64,000 bases of DNA from Leisingera sp. S132 (GCF_025144465.1 NZ_CP083553.1:1052001-1116000); one strand, 5' to 3'. Shown: positions 24,401-32,916, numbered from the stretch's first letter. The notes: generated by a model from the sequence alone, not told the origin. Numbers and translations are program-made.

Positions 24401-24853
24401 CGCTTCCTTGCGGATCGCGTCCATATCGTCGCCCAGCACTTCGGTGGCCGGGATCACCGGCACGCCGGCCTCGATCGCAACCCGGCGGGCGCTGGCCTTG
24501 TCGCCAAGGGCGCGCATGGTTTCCGCCTTGGGGCCGATGAAGGTGATGCCGTTGCGGGCGCAGGCGTCCACGAAATCCGGGTTTTCCGACAGCAGACCGT
24601 AACCGGGGTGGATCGCATCAGCGCCGCTTTCCTTGGCGACGCGGATAATCTCGTCGATCGACAGGTACGCCGCAACCGGCCCCATGCCTTCGCCGATCCG
24701 GTAGGCTTCATCCGCCTTGAACCGGTGCAGGCCGAGCTTGTCCTCCTCGGCATAGACGGCGACGGTGCGTTTGCCCATTTCGTTGGCGGCGCGCATCACG
24801 CGGATCGCGATCTCGCCACGGTTGGCAATCAGGATTTTTTTGAAGTCGGTCAT
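21410..24853 (-). CDS. pyc: Pyruvate carboxylase
   Basis: A full-length single-chain pyruvate carboxylase of 1147 residues, which makes oxaloacetate from pyruvate, bicarbonate and ATP to refill the TCA cycle. Residues 1-450 are the biotin carboxylase (KILIANRGEIAIR; ATP-grasp glycine loop KASWGGGGRGM; EVNPRVQVEHTVTE). About 530-800 is the carboxyltransferase TIM barrel (TTMRDGHQS; metal-binding HFHTHDTSG). A PYC/OADA domain follows, and the C-terminal biotinyl domain carries AMKME with the biotin lysine at 1113. ATG at 24853. The 320-base upstream region has clustered TGCA motifs that may be regulatory. The gene is monocistronic. Confidence 0.98.
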   Translation of the reverse strand: MTDFKKILIANRGEIAIRVMRAANEMGKRTVAVYAEEDKLGLHRFKADEAYRIGEGMGPVAAYLSIDEIIRVAKESGADAIHPGYGLLSENPDFVDACARNGITFIGPKAETMRALGDKASARRVAIEAGVPVIPATEVLGDDMDAIRKEAAEVGYPLMLKASWGGGGRGMRPIHAEKELEEKVLEGRREAEAAFGNGEGYLEKMITRARHVEVQILGDKHGEIYHLYERDCSVQRRNQKVVERAPAPYLSEEQRAELCDLGRKICQHVNYECAGTVEFLMDMNDGKFYFIEVNPRVQVEHTVTEEVTGIDIVQAQILIAEGKTIAEATGKSSQGDIRLNGHALQTRVTTEDPLNNFIPDYGRITAYRSATGMGIRLDGGTAYAGGVITRYYDSLLTKVTAWAPTPEKAIARMDRALREFRVRGVSTNIAFVENLLKHPTFLSNEYTTKFIDETPDLFQFKKRRDRGTKVLTYIADITVNGHPETEGRAAPAADLKEPRAPKADVGNLPYGTRNLLEQKGAQAVADWMKAQRQLLLTDTTMRDGHQSLLATRMRSLDMIKVAPAYAQHLNQLFSVECWGGATFDVAYRFLQECPWQRLRDLRERMPNLMTQMLLRASNGVGYTNYPDNVVQEFVRQAATTGVDVFRVFDSLNWVENMRVAMDAVVESGKVCEGTICYTGDILDPSRAKYDLKYYVGMAKELEAAGAHILGLKDMAGLLKPAAARQLVKALKEEVGLPVHFHTHDTSGVAGATILAAADAGVDAVDAAMDAFSGGTSQPCLGSIVEALRNTDRDTGIDISKVREISGYWEQVRAQYAAFESGLQAPASEVYLHEMPGGQFTNLKAQARSLGLEEKWADVAQTYADVNQMFGDIVKVTPSSKVVGDMALMMVSQGLTRDEVEDPKTDVAFPDSVVDMMRGNLGQPPGGFPEGIVTKVLKGEAPNTERPGAHLEPVDLEAVRADLSQQLEGFSVDDEDLNGYLMYPKVFLDYMGRHRQYGPVRTLPTKTFFYGMEPGEEITAEIDPGKTLEIRLQAISETDEKGEVKVFFELNGQPRVIRVPNRLVKASTEARAKAEVGNPNHVGAPMPGVVASVAVQVGQQVHEGDMLLTIEAMKMETGIHAERDAVVKAVHVQAGGQIDAKDLLVELE

Positions 24854-25175
24854 GTCACCCTCGGGGTCCGTGCAAGTTGGTGCAGTGTTAGGCGGATATT
24901 ATCGAACCGCACAACAGTAGTTCTGGGTATTTCCGGCATGATTGCGCTCTCAAGCGGCTTGTCCTTTCCTTTCTGGCCGCGGTTTTGGGGGATCCTGACT
25001 TTGCAACTCGCCGCCTTGCTTGGCGCTAACATTTGCAGATTCTGCAGAAATTCTGCACATGCAGCATGATTTTGTAACTTTTTTTGTTGCGGCGCAGCGC
25101 AAAGTGACGCTGCGTGTGCGTCATTTTGGCGCAATTCATGCGATTTCGCGCAAAAAGCGCCGGCGGGGCGCGCAG
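24854..25175. promoter_or_regulatory. pyc upstream region with TGCA-centred repeat cluster
   Basis: No gene is visible in this 322-base stretch between pyc and the hydroxy-acid dehydrogenase gene. At 25032-25067 four TGCA cores lie close together (25034, 25043, 25054, 25060), including the perfect palindrome TTCTGCAGAA at 25040-25049; a further TTTGCAAC lies near 25000. Short-chain acyl-CoA regulators of the ScfR/PccR/RamB type bind TTTGCAAA-like sites in R. sphaeroides and actinobacteria, so this may be an operator of that class controlling pyc. That assignment is inference. Confidence 0.35.
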
Positions 25176-26321
25176 TCAGCCCAGATGACGGATTTGCAAA
25201 CCGCGTGCTTCGGCCAGGCCGGGCAGGCCCAGCTGGCCCATGTTGGCTTCCAGATCCCTGGCGAGGATGCTGATCAGATGCGCCGGTCCGGCCTCTCCCA
25301 AGGCAGCCAGCGCATAATGGAAAGCGCGCCCCAGCATGATGAAGTCCGCCCCCAGCGCCAGCGCCCGCAGAACGTCCAGCCCGCCCTCGATACCGCTGTC
25401 AAAAATCACCGGCACGCTCACGGCATCCCGCACCTCAGGCAGCAGGCTGATGGCGGGCGGGCAGCCGTCGAATTGGCGGCCGCCGTGGTTCGACAGCCAG
25501 ATCGCATCGGCGCCTGCCTCCTGCAGCCGCTGCGCATCCGCGGCCCGCTGCACCCCCTTGATGATCAAGGGCCCGTCCCAGTTGCGCCGCAGCCAGTGCA
25601 CATATTCCCAGTCCGGCGAGGTCCGCAGCAGGTAACCGATATGCGCGGTCGGCGGCAGGTTGGCCTGTTCGCCGCTGATGTATTTGTCCAGCGTCCGCAT
25701 GTGCGGCATTCCCTGCTGCGCCATTCCCAGCGCCCAGGCAGGCCGCATTGCAATCTGCGCCAAAAGCCGCGGGGTCAGCCGGGGCGGCTGTGTCAGGCCA
25801 GAGCGCGTCTGCCGTTCCCGGCGGGAGGCAACCGGCACATCCACTGTCAGCACCAGGGTGCGGAACCCGGCATCCCGTGCCCGTGCCAGCAGGTCGGCAC
25901 GGATGCCCTCATCCTTGGGCGGGTACAGCTGGAACCAGGCATGTGCCCCAAGATGCGGCGCCAGATCCTCAGGCGATTGGCTGGCCACGGTCGACAGGCA
26001 ATAGGGAATGCCCGCCGTTCTGGCGCTGCGGGCCAGGATGCCCTCTGCATCCGGCCAGATCAGCCCCGACATGCCGACAGGAGCGATCCCGAACGGGAAG
26101 GCGTGCCGTGTGCCCAGCAGGTCAACGGACAGGTCCGTCTCCAGCGGCCCGTGCAGCACCGAGGGCAGCATGCCGATCCGGTCCAGCCCGGCCCGGTTCT
26201 GCGCCTTGGCGGCCTCGGCACCGGTGCCGCTGACCAGATACTCCCAGACAAATTCCGGCAGCCGCTGCCGGGCGCGGCGCTTCAGGTCATCCAGGCCCGG
26301 ATATGTCTGATGCAGATCCAT
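25176..26321 (-). CDS. FMN-dependent alpha-hydroxy-acid dehydrogenase (L-lactate dehydrogenase-like)
   Basis: A 381-residue (beta/alpha)8 flavoprotein of the glycolate oxidase/LldD family that oxidises L-2-hydroxy acids and passes electrons to quinone, cytochrome or oxygen. The FMN and substrate residues are seen in FGIAPVGMSGL, the catalytic LSNHGGRQFDG (His) and IFDSGIEGGLDVLRALALGADFIMLGR. It starts MDLHQTYPGLDDLKRRARQRLP at 26321; an in-frame ATG 39 bases earlier adds an unrelated leader. Lactate is the likeliest substrate, but mandelate or glycolate cannot be excluded. A lactate-oxidising role would suit the neighbouring pyruvate carboxylase. Confidence 0.88.
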   Translation of the reverse strand: MDLHQTYPGLDDLKRRARQRLPEFVWEYLVSGTGAEAAKAQNRAGLDRIGMLPSVLHGPLETDLSVDLLGTRHAFPFGIAPVGMSGLIWPDAEGILARSARTAGIPYCLSTVASQSPEDLAPHLGAHAWFQLYPPKDEGIRADLLARARDAGFRTLVLTVDVPVASRRERQTRSGLTQPPRLTPRLLAQIAMRPAWALGMAQQGMPHMRTLDKYISGEQANLPPTAHIGYLLRTSPDWEYVHWLRRNWDGPLIIKGVQRAADAQRLQEAGADAIWLSNHGGRQFDGCPPAISLLPEVRDAVSVPVIFDSGIEGGLDVLRALALGADFIMLGRAFHYALAALGEAGPAHLISILARDLEANMGQLGLPGLAEARGLQIRHLG

Positions 26322-26399
26322 TTGCGCATTGGTACGCGGAGGCCGCAAATGTGCAAGCAAAAGCGCAGGCGCACAGCACGGCCCCTGCGTTCGGCCGTC

Positions 26400-28235
26400 T
26401 TATGCGGCGCCTTTCTTCCCGGTCTCCGGAGCTCTGCTTTTTTCGTCTTGAGCGATGGCTTTCTTTTCTTCCGGGCCGGCTGGCTCCGGCTGGGCAGCGG
26501 GATCGCGCGGCAGGGCGCTGTTGCCTGTTGCAATGCACAGCTGATTGCGGCCCTTCGCCTTTGCCTCATACAGGGCCTCGTCCGAGGCCCGCAGCAGCTC
26601 CTGCGGCAGGGTGCCATGCACCGGGTAATGGGCAATCCCCAGCGAGATGGTGACCCGCGGCAGCGCCTTTTCGCCGTAGCGCACGACGATGTCTTCGACC
26701 GCCTGGCGCAGCAATTCCGCCTTTGTGACCGCATCATGGGGGGCAACCCTTGGCAGCAGCAGCGCGAACTCTTCGCCGCCGGGCCGGCAGGCCACCTCGT
26801 CGCCGTCACAGGCCTGTTCCAGCGCGGTGCCAACCGCACGCAGCACCATGTCACCGGCATCATGGCCGTGGTTGTCGTTGAATTTCTTGAAATGATCGAC
26901 GTCGATCGACACCACGCTCAGCGGGGTTCCGCTGATTTGGCTGCCTCCGACGAACTTGCGCAGGGACTCGGTCATGTGGCGGCGGTTGAACAGCCCGGTC
27001 AGCGGATCGCGCACCGACTGGTCGTGCAGCTGATCGCGCATCCGCACATTGGCAATCGCCATGCTGATCTGTTCGGCGCACATCTGCGCCAGCTTCTTGC
27101 AGTTGGAGAAATCCGCAGCCCGGCTGGGCCGTGCCCGCAGATGCATCAGGCCGACCGTCTCGCCATGCGCCAGAATCGGAAAGCAGAAATAGGGGCGCCC
27201 GTCATGCGGTTCCGCATGCTCGCAGGTGAACTCCACTTCGGAGGCGCCGAACTCATAGGTGCGGCCGCGGCGCAGCCCCCAGCATTCGCCCGGCTGGATC
27301 TGGTCCTTGTGGCTGCCGCCGTTCCAGCTGGAACAGCCGACCAGCACATCGCGCGAATTGGAGAACACATAGATGCTGCCCTCCGAATCGGGCAGCAGAT
27401 GGCTCATGAATTCCGACACCATGTGAAACAGCTCTTCCAGCGACCGGCAGGACTGCAGCCATTCGTTCAGCTCCCCCAGCAGCTTCACTTCGCGGGACAG
27501 CTGCAGCTGGTTCGCCATGATCTCCTGGTCCTTGGCCGAGCGGCGCTCGATCTGGCGCAGGCTGCGGCGGTTGGTGCGCATGATAACCACCATGACAATG
27601 GTCATGGCCGCCACCACCACCACAGAAATCAGCGCCAGCGAGATGCGGACCCGGGTTATGAAGGTGTTCCGCACATCGGTGATGTCGGAATAAAACTCAA
27701 TCGCGCCGATGAAGTATCCGTCATGGATGACGGGGGTGTAAACTTCGGCCACTTCGCGCAGCGGGATGGAGCCGTCGGCATTGACCAGCACCCTCAGCCC
27801 GTCCACCTCTGTTGCGGGCTTTCCTTCGTGCTTGTAGTAGGTCAGGCCCTGGGCGACAACCGCCTGGAAATACGGCTTGGTGTTGCGCTCGCCAATGTTT
27901 TCGAGCCGGGTCGACCAGAAGATGGTGCCATCCGCCTGGAACAGCTTCAGCCGGTAGACGTCAGAGGTCTCCGGCACCAGCCGCAGATACTCTTCATCAT
28001 GCAGGTCCAGGTCGCCCAGCACAAAGGCATCTTCGCTGCTGGTCAGATGCAGCAGCACGGCACGCCGCCAGGTGTCGGCCTGTTTGCGCAGGTCCGCCTC
28101 CAGCATCCGGTCCACCACGGGCGGCGGCACGGCATAGACCGCCCAGGCAGACAGGACAGCCGCCGCCAGCAGCAGCGGCAGGGCAATAAGGGTCTTGAGC
28201 TTGGAATATATTCTCCGGTCCGGCCGGTATGTCAT
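26400..28235 (-). CDS. Membrane-bound diguanylate cyclase with periplasmic sensor and GAF domain
   Basis: A 611-residue sensor enzyme that should make cyclic di-GMP. An N-terminal helix (about 14-36) and a second one (about 198-220) enclose a periplasmic sensor domain of the Cache type (FWSTRLENIGE, TPVIHDGYFIGAIEFYSD). A GAF domain with several cysteines follows (about 240-395), then the GGDEF domain with DPLTGLFNRRHM, SIDVDHFKKFNDNHGHDAGD and the active-site GGEEF near residue 482. The usual RxxD inhibitory site before it is not seen; the position reads DGDE, so product inhibition may be lacking. The C-terminal tail is charged and rich in Pro and Glu. It is divergent from the helicase gene. 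Confidence 0.93.
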   Translation of the reverse strand: MTYRPDRRIYSKLKTLIALPLLLAAAVLSAWAVYAVPPPVVDRMLEADLRKQADTWRRAVLLHLTSSEDAFVLGDLDLHDEEYLRLVPETSDVYRLKLFQADGTIFWSTRLENIGERNTKPYFQAVVAQGLTYYKHEGKPATEVDGLRVLVNADGSIPLREVAEVYTPVIHDGYFIGAIEFYSDITDVRNTFITRVRISLALISVVVVAAMTIVMVVIMRTNRRSLRQIERRSAKDQEIMANQLQLSREVKLLGELNEWLQSCRSLEELFHMVSEFMSHLLPDSEGSIYVFSNSRDVLVGCSSWNGGSHKDQIQPGECWGLRRGRTYEFGASEVEFTCEHAEPHDGRPYFCFPILAHGETVGLMHLRARPSRAADFSNCKKLAQMCAEQISMAIANVRMRDQLHDQSVRDPLTGLFNRRHMTESLRKFVGGSQISGTPLSVVSIDVDHFKKFNDNHGHDAGDMVLRAVGTALEQACDGDEVACRPGGEEFALLLPRVAPHDAVTKAELLRQAVEDIVVRYGEKALPRVTISLGIAHYPVHGTLPQELLRASDEALYEAKAKGRNQLCIATGNSALPRDPAAQPEPAGPEEKKAIAQDEKSRAPETGKKGAA

Positions 28236-28439
28236 GACAGTCCTCGGGCAGTCAGTGTTTGCACAAGAATTGCGCGGCAGCCTTTACATAAGATGAAGAA
28301 ACCCGCCGGTGCTTGTGCTGAATGCCTGAAATGCAATTCAAGGCAGCATTTCCGGGCCTGACTATACCGGGGTTGGAGTGGTGAACAGACTGTGAACGTC
28401 CTCTTTCCGCCGGGCCTGAATCACGCTAGGATCACGGCC

Positions 28440-30797
28440 ATGAGCAGTTTTGACGAAATGGACGCCTTTGAGGGCGCATCGCTGTCGTCCCGCGCCATGG
28501 GCGCGCGGGTGATGCCCTATCTGGACACGCTGAACCCCGCCCAGCGGGAGGCGGTGGAATGCCTCGACGGCCCGGTGCTGATGCTGGCGGGCGCAGGCAC
28601 CGGCAAGACCAAGGCGCTGACCACCCGCATTGTGCATCTCCTCAGCACCGGGCGCGCCCGCCCGAATGAGATCCTGTCGGTCACCTTCACCAACAAGGCT
28701 GCCCGCGAGATGAAGGAACGGGTTGGCGGCCTGCTCGGCCAGGCGGTCGAGGGGATGCCCTGGCTCGGCACCTTCCACTCGATCTGCGTCAAGCTCCTGC
28801 GCCGCCACGCGGAACTGGCGGGGCTGAAATCAAATTTCACCATTCTCGACACCGACGACCAGATCCGGCTCTTGAAACAGCTGATCCAGGCCGCAGGCAT
28901 CGACGACAAGCGCTGGCCTGCGCGGATGCTGGCCAATATCATCGACGACTGGAAGAACCGCGCGCTGACGCCGGACAAGGTGCCGTCTGCGGATGCCAGT
29001 GCCTATAATGGCCGCGGCACCGAATTCTACGCCCAGTACCAGACCCGCCTGCGCGAGCTGAACGCGGTCGATTTCGGCGACCTGCTCCTGCATATGGTGA
29101 CGATCTTCCAGAACCACCCGGATGTGCTGGAACAGTACCAGCGCTGGTTCAAATACATCATGGTGGACGAATACCAGGATACCAACGTCGCCCAGTACCT
29201 TTGGCTGCGGCTTCTGGCGGGTGCGCATAAGAACGTCTGCTGCGTTGGCGATGACGACCAGTCGATCTACGGCTGGCGCGGTGCCGAGGTCGGCAACATC
29301 CTGCGGTTTGAGAAGGACTTCCCCGGCGCCATGGTGGTGCGGCTGGAGCAGAACTACCGTTCCACCGGCCACATTCTGGCCACTGCCTCCAATGTGATCC
29401 GCGGCAATGCCGGCCGCTTGGGCAAGGAGCTGTGGACCGATGCCGGTGACGGTGAAAAGGTTCGCCTGATCGGACATTGGGACGGCGAGGAAGAAGCCCG
29501 CTGGATCGGCGAAGAGATTGAGGCGATGCAGCGCGGCACCCGCGGGCAGGCACCCATCGGTCTCAACAGCATGGCCATCCTGGTCCGCGCCTCGCACCAG
29601 ATGCGCGCGTTCGAGGATCGCTTCCTGACCATCGGCCTGCCGTACCGCGTCATTGGCGGCCCGCGGTTCTATGAGCGGATGGAGATCCGCGATGCCATGG
29701 CTTACTTCCGCGTCGTGGTCTCTCCCGATGACGGCCTCGCGTTTGAGCGCATCGTCAACACCCCCAAGCGCGGCCTTGGCGACAAGGCGCAGCAGACCAT
29801 CCAGCGGGTTGCCCGCGAGAACGGCGTTTCGCTGGTCGAGGGCGCACGGCTGGCGGTGGAAAGCGGCCAGATCAAGGGCAAGGGCGGCGGCGCCCTGCGC
29901 GAACTGGTCCAGGGCATCGCCCGCTGGGGCCGGATGGCCGGCGACGCGGACATCACCCACATGGAGCTGGCCGAGATCATCCTGGATGAATCGGGCTACA
30001 CCGCCATGTGGCAGAACGACAAAAATCCGGATTCGCCCGGGCGCCTGGAAAACCTCAAGGAACTGGTGAAGGCGCTGGAGTCTTTCGAGAACCTGCAGGG
30101 TTTCCTCGAGCACGTCAGCCTGGTGATGGACAACGACAAGCAGGACGCGGATGAAAAGGTCTCGATCATGACCCTGCACGCCGCCAAGGGCCTGGAGTTC
30201 CCCGCCGTTTTCCTGCCGGGCTGGGAGGACGGGCTGTTCCCCTCGCAGCGCTCGATGGACGAAAGCGGCCTTAAGGGGCTGGAGGAGGAGCGCCGGCTGG
30301 CCTACGTCGGCATCACAAGGGCAGAGGAAATCTGCACCATCTCCTTTGCCGGTAACCGCCGGGTGTTCGGCCAATGGCAGTCACAGCTGCCCTCGCGGTT
30401 CATTGACGAACTGCCGGAGGAACATGTCGAGGTGCTGACGCCGCCGGGCCTCTACGGCGGCGGCTATGGCGCAGCCGCACCGGGTGCGGGGCAGGTGCGG
30501 TCCTCCATCGAAGAAAAGGTGGCGCAGGCCGACGGCTACAACTCCCCCGGCTGGAAACGGATGCAGGCCCGCGCGGGCCAGTACGGCATGTCCCAGCCCA
30601 AGGAGAGCAAGCATCAGGTGATCGACCTCACCGCCACCTCCAGCTTCACGCTGGGGGAGCGGGTGTTCCACCAGAAGTTCGGCTATGGCGCCATCACCGG
30701 CATCGAGGGCGATAAGCTGGAAATTGATTTCGAGAAGGCCGGCCCCAAGAAGGTGGTTGCCAAGTTCGTTACGGCTCCTGACGATGTACCATTTTAG
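28440..30797 (+). CDS. uvrD: UvrD/PcrA family ATP-dependent DNA helicase
   Basis: A superfamily 1A helicase of 785 residues, expected to unwind 3'-to-5' in nucleotide excision and mismatch repair. Motifs seen are Q (LNPAQREAVE), I (LAGAGTGKTKALTTRI), Ia (SVTFTNKAAREMKER), II (VDEYQDTN), III (GDDDQSIYGWRGA), IV (LEQNYRST), V (TLHAAKGLEFPAVFL) and VI (VGITRAEE). The C-terminal about 60 residues (LGERVFHQKFGYGAITGIEGDKL) are the PcrA-type Tudor-like domain that contacts RNA polymerase. The ATG at 28440 has AGGA 8 bases upstream. UvrD and PcrA cannot be separated by sequence alone. Confidence 0.93.
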   Translation: MSSFDEMDAFEGASLSSRAMGARVMPYLDTLNPAQREAVECLDGPVLMLAGAGTGKTKALTTRIVHLLSTGRARPNEILSVTFTNKAAREMKERVGGLLGQAVEGMPWLGTFHSICVKLLRRHAELAGLKSNFTILDTDDQIRLLKQLIQAAGIDDKRWPARMLANIIDDWKNRALTPDKVPSADASAYNGRGTEFYAQYQTRLRELNAVDFGDLLLHMVTIFQNHPDVLEQYQRWFKYIMVDEYQDTNVAQYLWLRLLAGAHKNVCCVGDDDQSIYGWRGAEVGNILRFEKDFPGAMVVRLEQNYRSTGHILATASNVIRGNAGRLGKELWTDAGDGEKVRLIGHWDGEEEARWIGEEIEAMQRGTRGQAPIGLNSMAILVRASHQMRAFEDRFLTIGLPYRVIGGPRFYERMEIRDAMAYFRVVVSPDDGLAFERIVNTPKRGLGDKAQQTIQRVARENGVSLVEGARLAVESGQIKGKGGGALRELVQGIARWGRMAGDADITHMELAEIILDESGYTAMWQNDKNPDSPGRLENLKELVKALESFENLQGFLEHVSLVMDNDKQDADEKVSIMTLHAAKGLEFPAVFLPGWEDGLFPSQRSMDESGLKGLEEERRLAYVGITRAEEICTISFAGNRRVFGQWQSQLPSRFIDELPEEHVEVLTPPGLYGGGYGAAAPGAGQVRSSIEEKVAQADGYNSPGWKRMQARAGQYGMSQPKESKHQVIDLTATSSFTLGERVFHQKFGYGAITGIEGDKLEIDFEKAGPKKVVAKFVTAPDDVPF

Positions 30798-30872
30798 GTG
30801 AAGGTCGAGTTTTGAGACCCATCCGAGGCGGTGCTAAAGTTACATTTTGTCTGTTTTGACCGGAGGGGATTG

Positions 30873-31211
30873 ATGGACGCCGAACCCTTGTACTTCAAGT
30901 GCAGTTGGCCCGAAGAGCCTCTGCCGCTTGGAGCGCCATCATGGATCTTCTATGAAGTTATTGAACTTACCGACGTGGTCACTCGTACAATCGAATTGTT
31001 CCCGAGCGGTTCCGCCATTCGAAACAGCATCAAGCTAGCCGAACGTGAAGGACCGGATTTGAGGACGCGGGAATTCAGATCTCTCGTGCACGGATCATTT
31101 CTTGGGTTCTCCAAACAGGGACTTGTTCAAATCTCGAAGCAAGAGTTCAATGCCCTATGGGAGAGTGCCGTTGATAAGCCGTGGCCGCCTGAAGCTGAAC
31201 TCCTCTGCTAG
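30873..31211 (+). CDS. Hypothetical protein, DUF6881-like
   Basis: A 112-residue protein. The pattern WIFYEVIELTDVVTRTIELFPSG followed much later by ISKQEFNALWESA is reminiscent of DUF6881, a small cytosolic family common in actinobacteria and scattered in proteobacteria, often near polymorphic toxin or immunity genes. I am not certain of the match. The ATG at 30873 has a strong GGAGGGG ribosome site. Codon use is more AT-rich than in the helicase upstream, which suggests an accessory gene. No toxin gene is recognisable next to it. Confidence 0.65.
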   Translation: MDAEPLYFKCSWPEEPLPLGAPSWIFYEVIELTDVVTRTIELFPSGSAIRNSIKLAEREGPDLRTREFRSLVHGSFLGFSKQGLVQISKQEFNALWESAVDKPWPPEAELLC

Positions 31212-31263
31212 GCAAAGTGCACCCAATCAGAAAGGCAACTGCTCGATATCTGTGTGACCCGCC

Positions 31264-32127
31264 CTATCGCATCGCAATCATCGCAATGCCGATGGCAATC
31301 AGCACCGCCCAGCCCAGGCGGCTGAGGCCGCGCGGTTCCTTCAGCACCAGCGCCGCCAGGATCACCGACACCGGGATCGACACCTGCCGCACCGCGCTCA
31401 CCGCCGCCGCCTCGGCGCCCAGCTGGAACACCCGCAGGATCAACAGGTACGACAGGTAGGACGACAGGCCAGCAAACAGGATGCGCCAGGGGTTCTGCGC
31501 CCAGCCGCGCACCACGCCCAGCAGCGGCGCCGACTGCTCCCGGTCCTCCCAGGCGCGCAAAGCCCCCATGGCCAGCGTCACCAGGATATAGGTCCAGAAC
31601 AGGAACGGCGCGCTGGCTGCCCCTTTCATCGCTGCCGCATCTGAAATCGAATAGGCCGCCGACCCCAGCATCGCCATCGCCGCCATGGCAAAGGCGCGCG
31701 GATCATCCAGCAGCCGCCCCTTGCCCTTCTGGATCATCAGCCCGGCCCAGATGATCAGCCCCATCCCCAGCAGCGCCGCACCGGTATAGCTGCGGTCCAG
31801 CACCAGCCAGCTGAACGCCGCAATCGCCAAGGGCGAGGAGCGCACGATCGGGTAATAGGCCGACAGGTTTCCCCGCCGTAGCGCCGACAGAGTGCCGTAG
31901 TAATAAACCGTCAGCCCCAGTGCCGAGGCCAGAACCAGCACCCAGATCCCGGCTGGCAGGGCAGGGGTCTGCCCTGCCAGCGCCATATGCACAGCGGCAA
32001 ACACCACCCAGCTAAGGCATACCCCGGTGTAGCAGGACACCGGATGCGCCACGCCCTTCAGTGTCAGGTCCCGCAGCGGATGGGTGACCGCCGATAGCAG
32101 AACCAGCAGGATCCAGAAAAACTCCAC
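31264..32127 (-). CDS. EamA/DMT family transporter
   Basis: A 287-residue inner-membrane protein with about ten helices in two EamA repeats. Repeat one runs from WILLVLLSAVTHPL to LIIWAGLMI and repeat two from FAMAAMAMLGSAAYSI to AVLIAIGIAMIAM; the conserved segment YPIVRSSPLAIAAFSWLVL closes the first repeat and AAVSAVRQVSIPVSVILAALVL the second. DMT transporters mostly export small metabolites; the substrate here is unknown. The start is GTG at 32127, directly after the TAA of the phosphoesterase gene (TAAGTG), so the two genes form an operon. Confidence 0.87.
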   Translation of the reverse strand: MEFFWILLVLLSAVTHPLRDLTLKGVAHPVSCYTGVCLSWVVFAAVHMALAGQTPALPAGIWVLVLASALGLTVYYYGTLSALRRGNLSAYYPIVRSSPLAIAAFSWLVLDRSYTGAALLGMGLIIWAGLMIQKGKGRLLDDPRAFAMAAMAMLGSAAYSISDAAAMKGAASAPFLFWTYILVTLAMGALRAWEDREQSAPLLGVVRGWAQNPWRILFAGLSSYLSYLLILRVFQLGAEAAAVSAVRQVSIPVSVILAALVLKEPRGLSRLGWAVLIAIGIAMIAMR

Positions 32128-32916
32128 TTAACCGGCCGTATCCTGTCCGGGACGGTCCAGATAGGCGTCGAAATGCACGGTGACCTGATCACCACTCACC
32201 TGCACCACACCATAGGCCACGGGCTCGACGCAGTATTCTGTCCCCGCCCGTTCCGGCACCAGCGGGATCTGGTGGTTGGTGCTGGGCAGCGAGGTGAAGC
32301 TGTAGCCGCGCCAGTTCACATAGGTCATCCGGTGAATATGGCCGTAGAAGATATGGCGGATGTTCCGGCCTTTCTGCAAGCTGCTGTGAAAGGCCTCGGG
32401 ATCGCGCAGCTTGATGTCGTCCACATAAGGCAGGCCGATATCAAACGGCGGATGGTGCAGGAACAGGAACACCGGCGCATCGCCTGCTGCTTCCAGTTCT
32501 GCCTCCAGCCAGGCCAGCCGCTCTGCACACAGCTCGCCATCATGCACGTCCGGCCCGCCAGCCAGCGTGTCCAGGAACAGGAACTTCGCACCGCCTGCCG
32601 CATGGCTGTGCTGCACATAGCCGCCGCCGTCGCGTGGGTGATCCGCAAAGACCTGCAGGAAGCTCTCCCGCACGTCGTGATTGCCCAGCATCAGGAAAGT
32701 AGGCAGCGGAAAGGCTGCCAGCTGCTCCTGCAGCCAGCCATAGGCCGCGGGATCGCCCTCGTCCGCCAGATCGCCCGAAATCACGCAGAACGCGGCGTCC
32801 CTGTGCCATTCGGCGATATCCGCCAGCACCCGGCTGAGATTCGCAGCCGGGTCGCTGCCATTCAGCGGCACGCCCGGCGCCATCAGGTGGATATCGGTGA
32901 GGTGAATGAATTTCAT
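32128..32916 (-). CDS. Calcineurin-like metallophosphoesterase (class III cAMP phosphodiesterase-like)
   Basis: A 262-residue metallophosphoesterase with the full two-metal signature: FIHLTDIHLM, ISGDLADEGDPAAYGWL, LGNHDVRESF, FLHHPPFDIG and FYGHIHRMTYV. The layout matches the CpdA/GpdQ group, which hydrolyse cyclic nucleotides or glycerophosphodiesters. Which diester is cleaved cannot be decided. It starts at 32916 (MKFIHLTDIHLM); the in-frame extension upstream is not supported. The EamA transporter gene follows without a gap. Confidence 0.88.
   Translation of the reverse strand: MKFIHLTDIHLMAPGVPLNGSDPAANLSRVLADIAEWHRDAAFCVISGDLADEGDPAAYGWLQEQLAAFPLPTFLMLGNHDVRESFLQVFADHPRDGGGYVQHSHAAGGAKFLFLDTLAGGPDVHDGELCAERLAWLEAELEAAGDAPVFLFLHHPPFDIGLPYVDDIKLRDPEAFHSSLQKGRNIRHIFYGHIHRMTYVNWRGYSFTSLPSTNHQIPLVPERAGTEYCVEPVAYGVVQVSGDQVTVHFDAYLDRPGQDTAG

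Noticed and set aside
21464-25069. A 1201-codon open frame on the plus strand opposite pyc
   Set aside because: It is the antisense shadow of a GC-rich gene; the product is a His/Leu/Arg-rich chain without any domain, while the minus strand encodes a full pyruvate carboxylase.
25020-28361. A 1113-codon open frame on the plus strand opposite the hydroxy-acid dehydrogenase and diguanylate cyclase
   Set aside because: It spans two clearly real minus-strand genes and their spacer, and its product has no recognisable motif.
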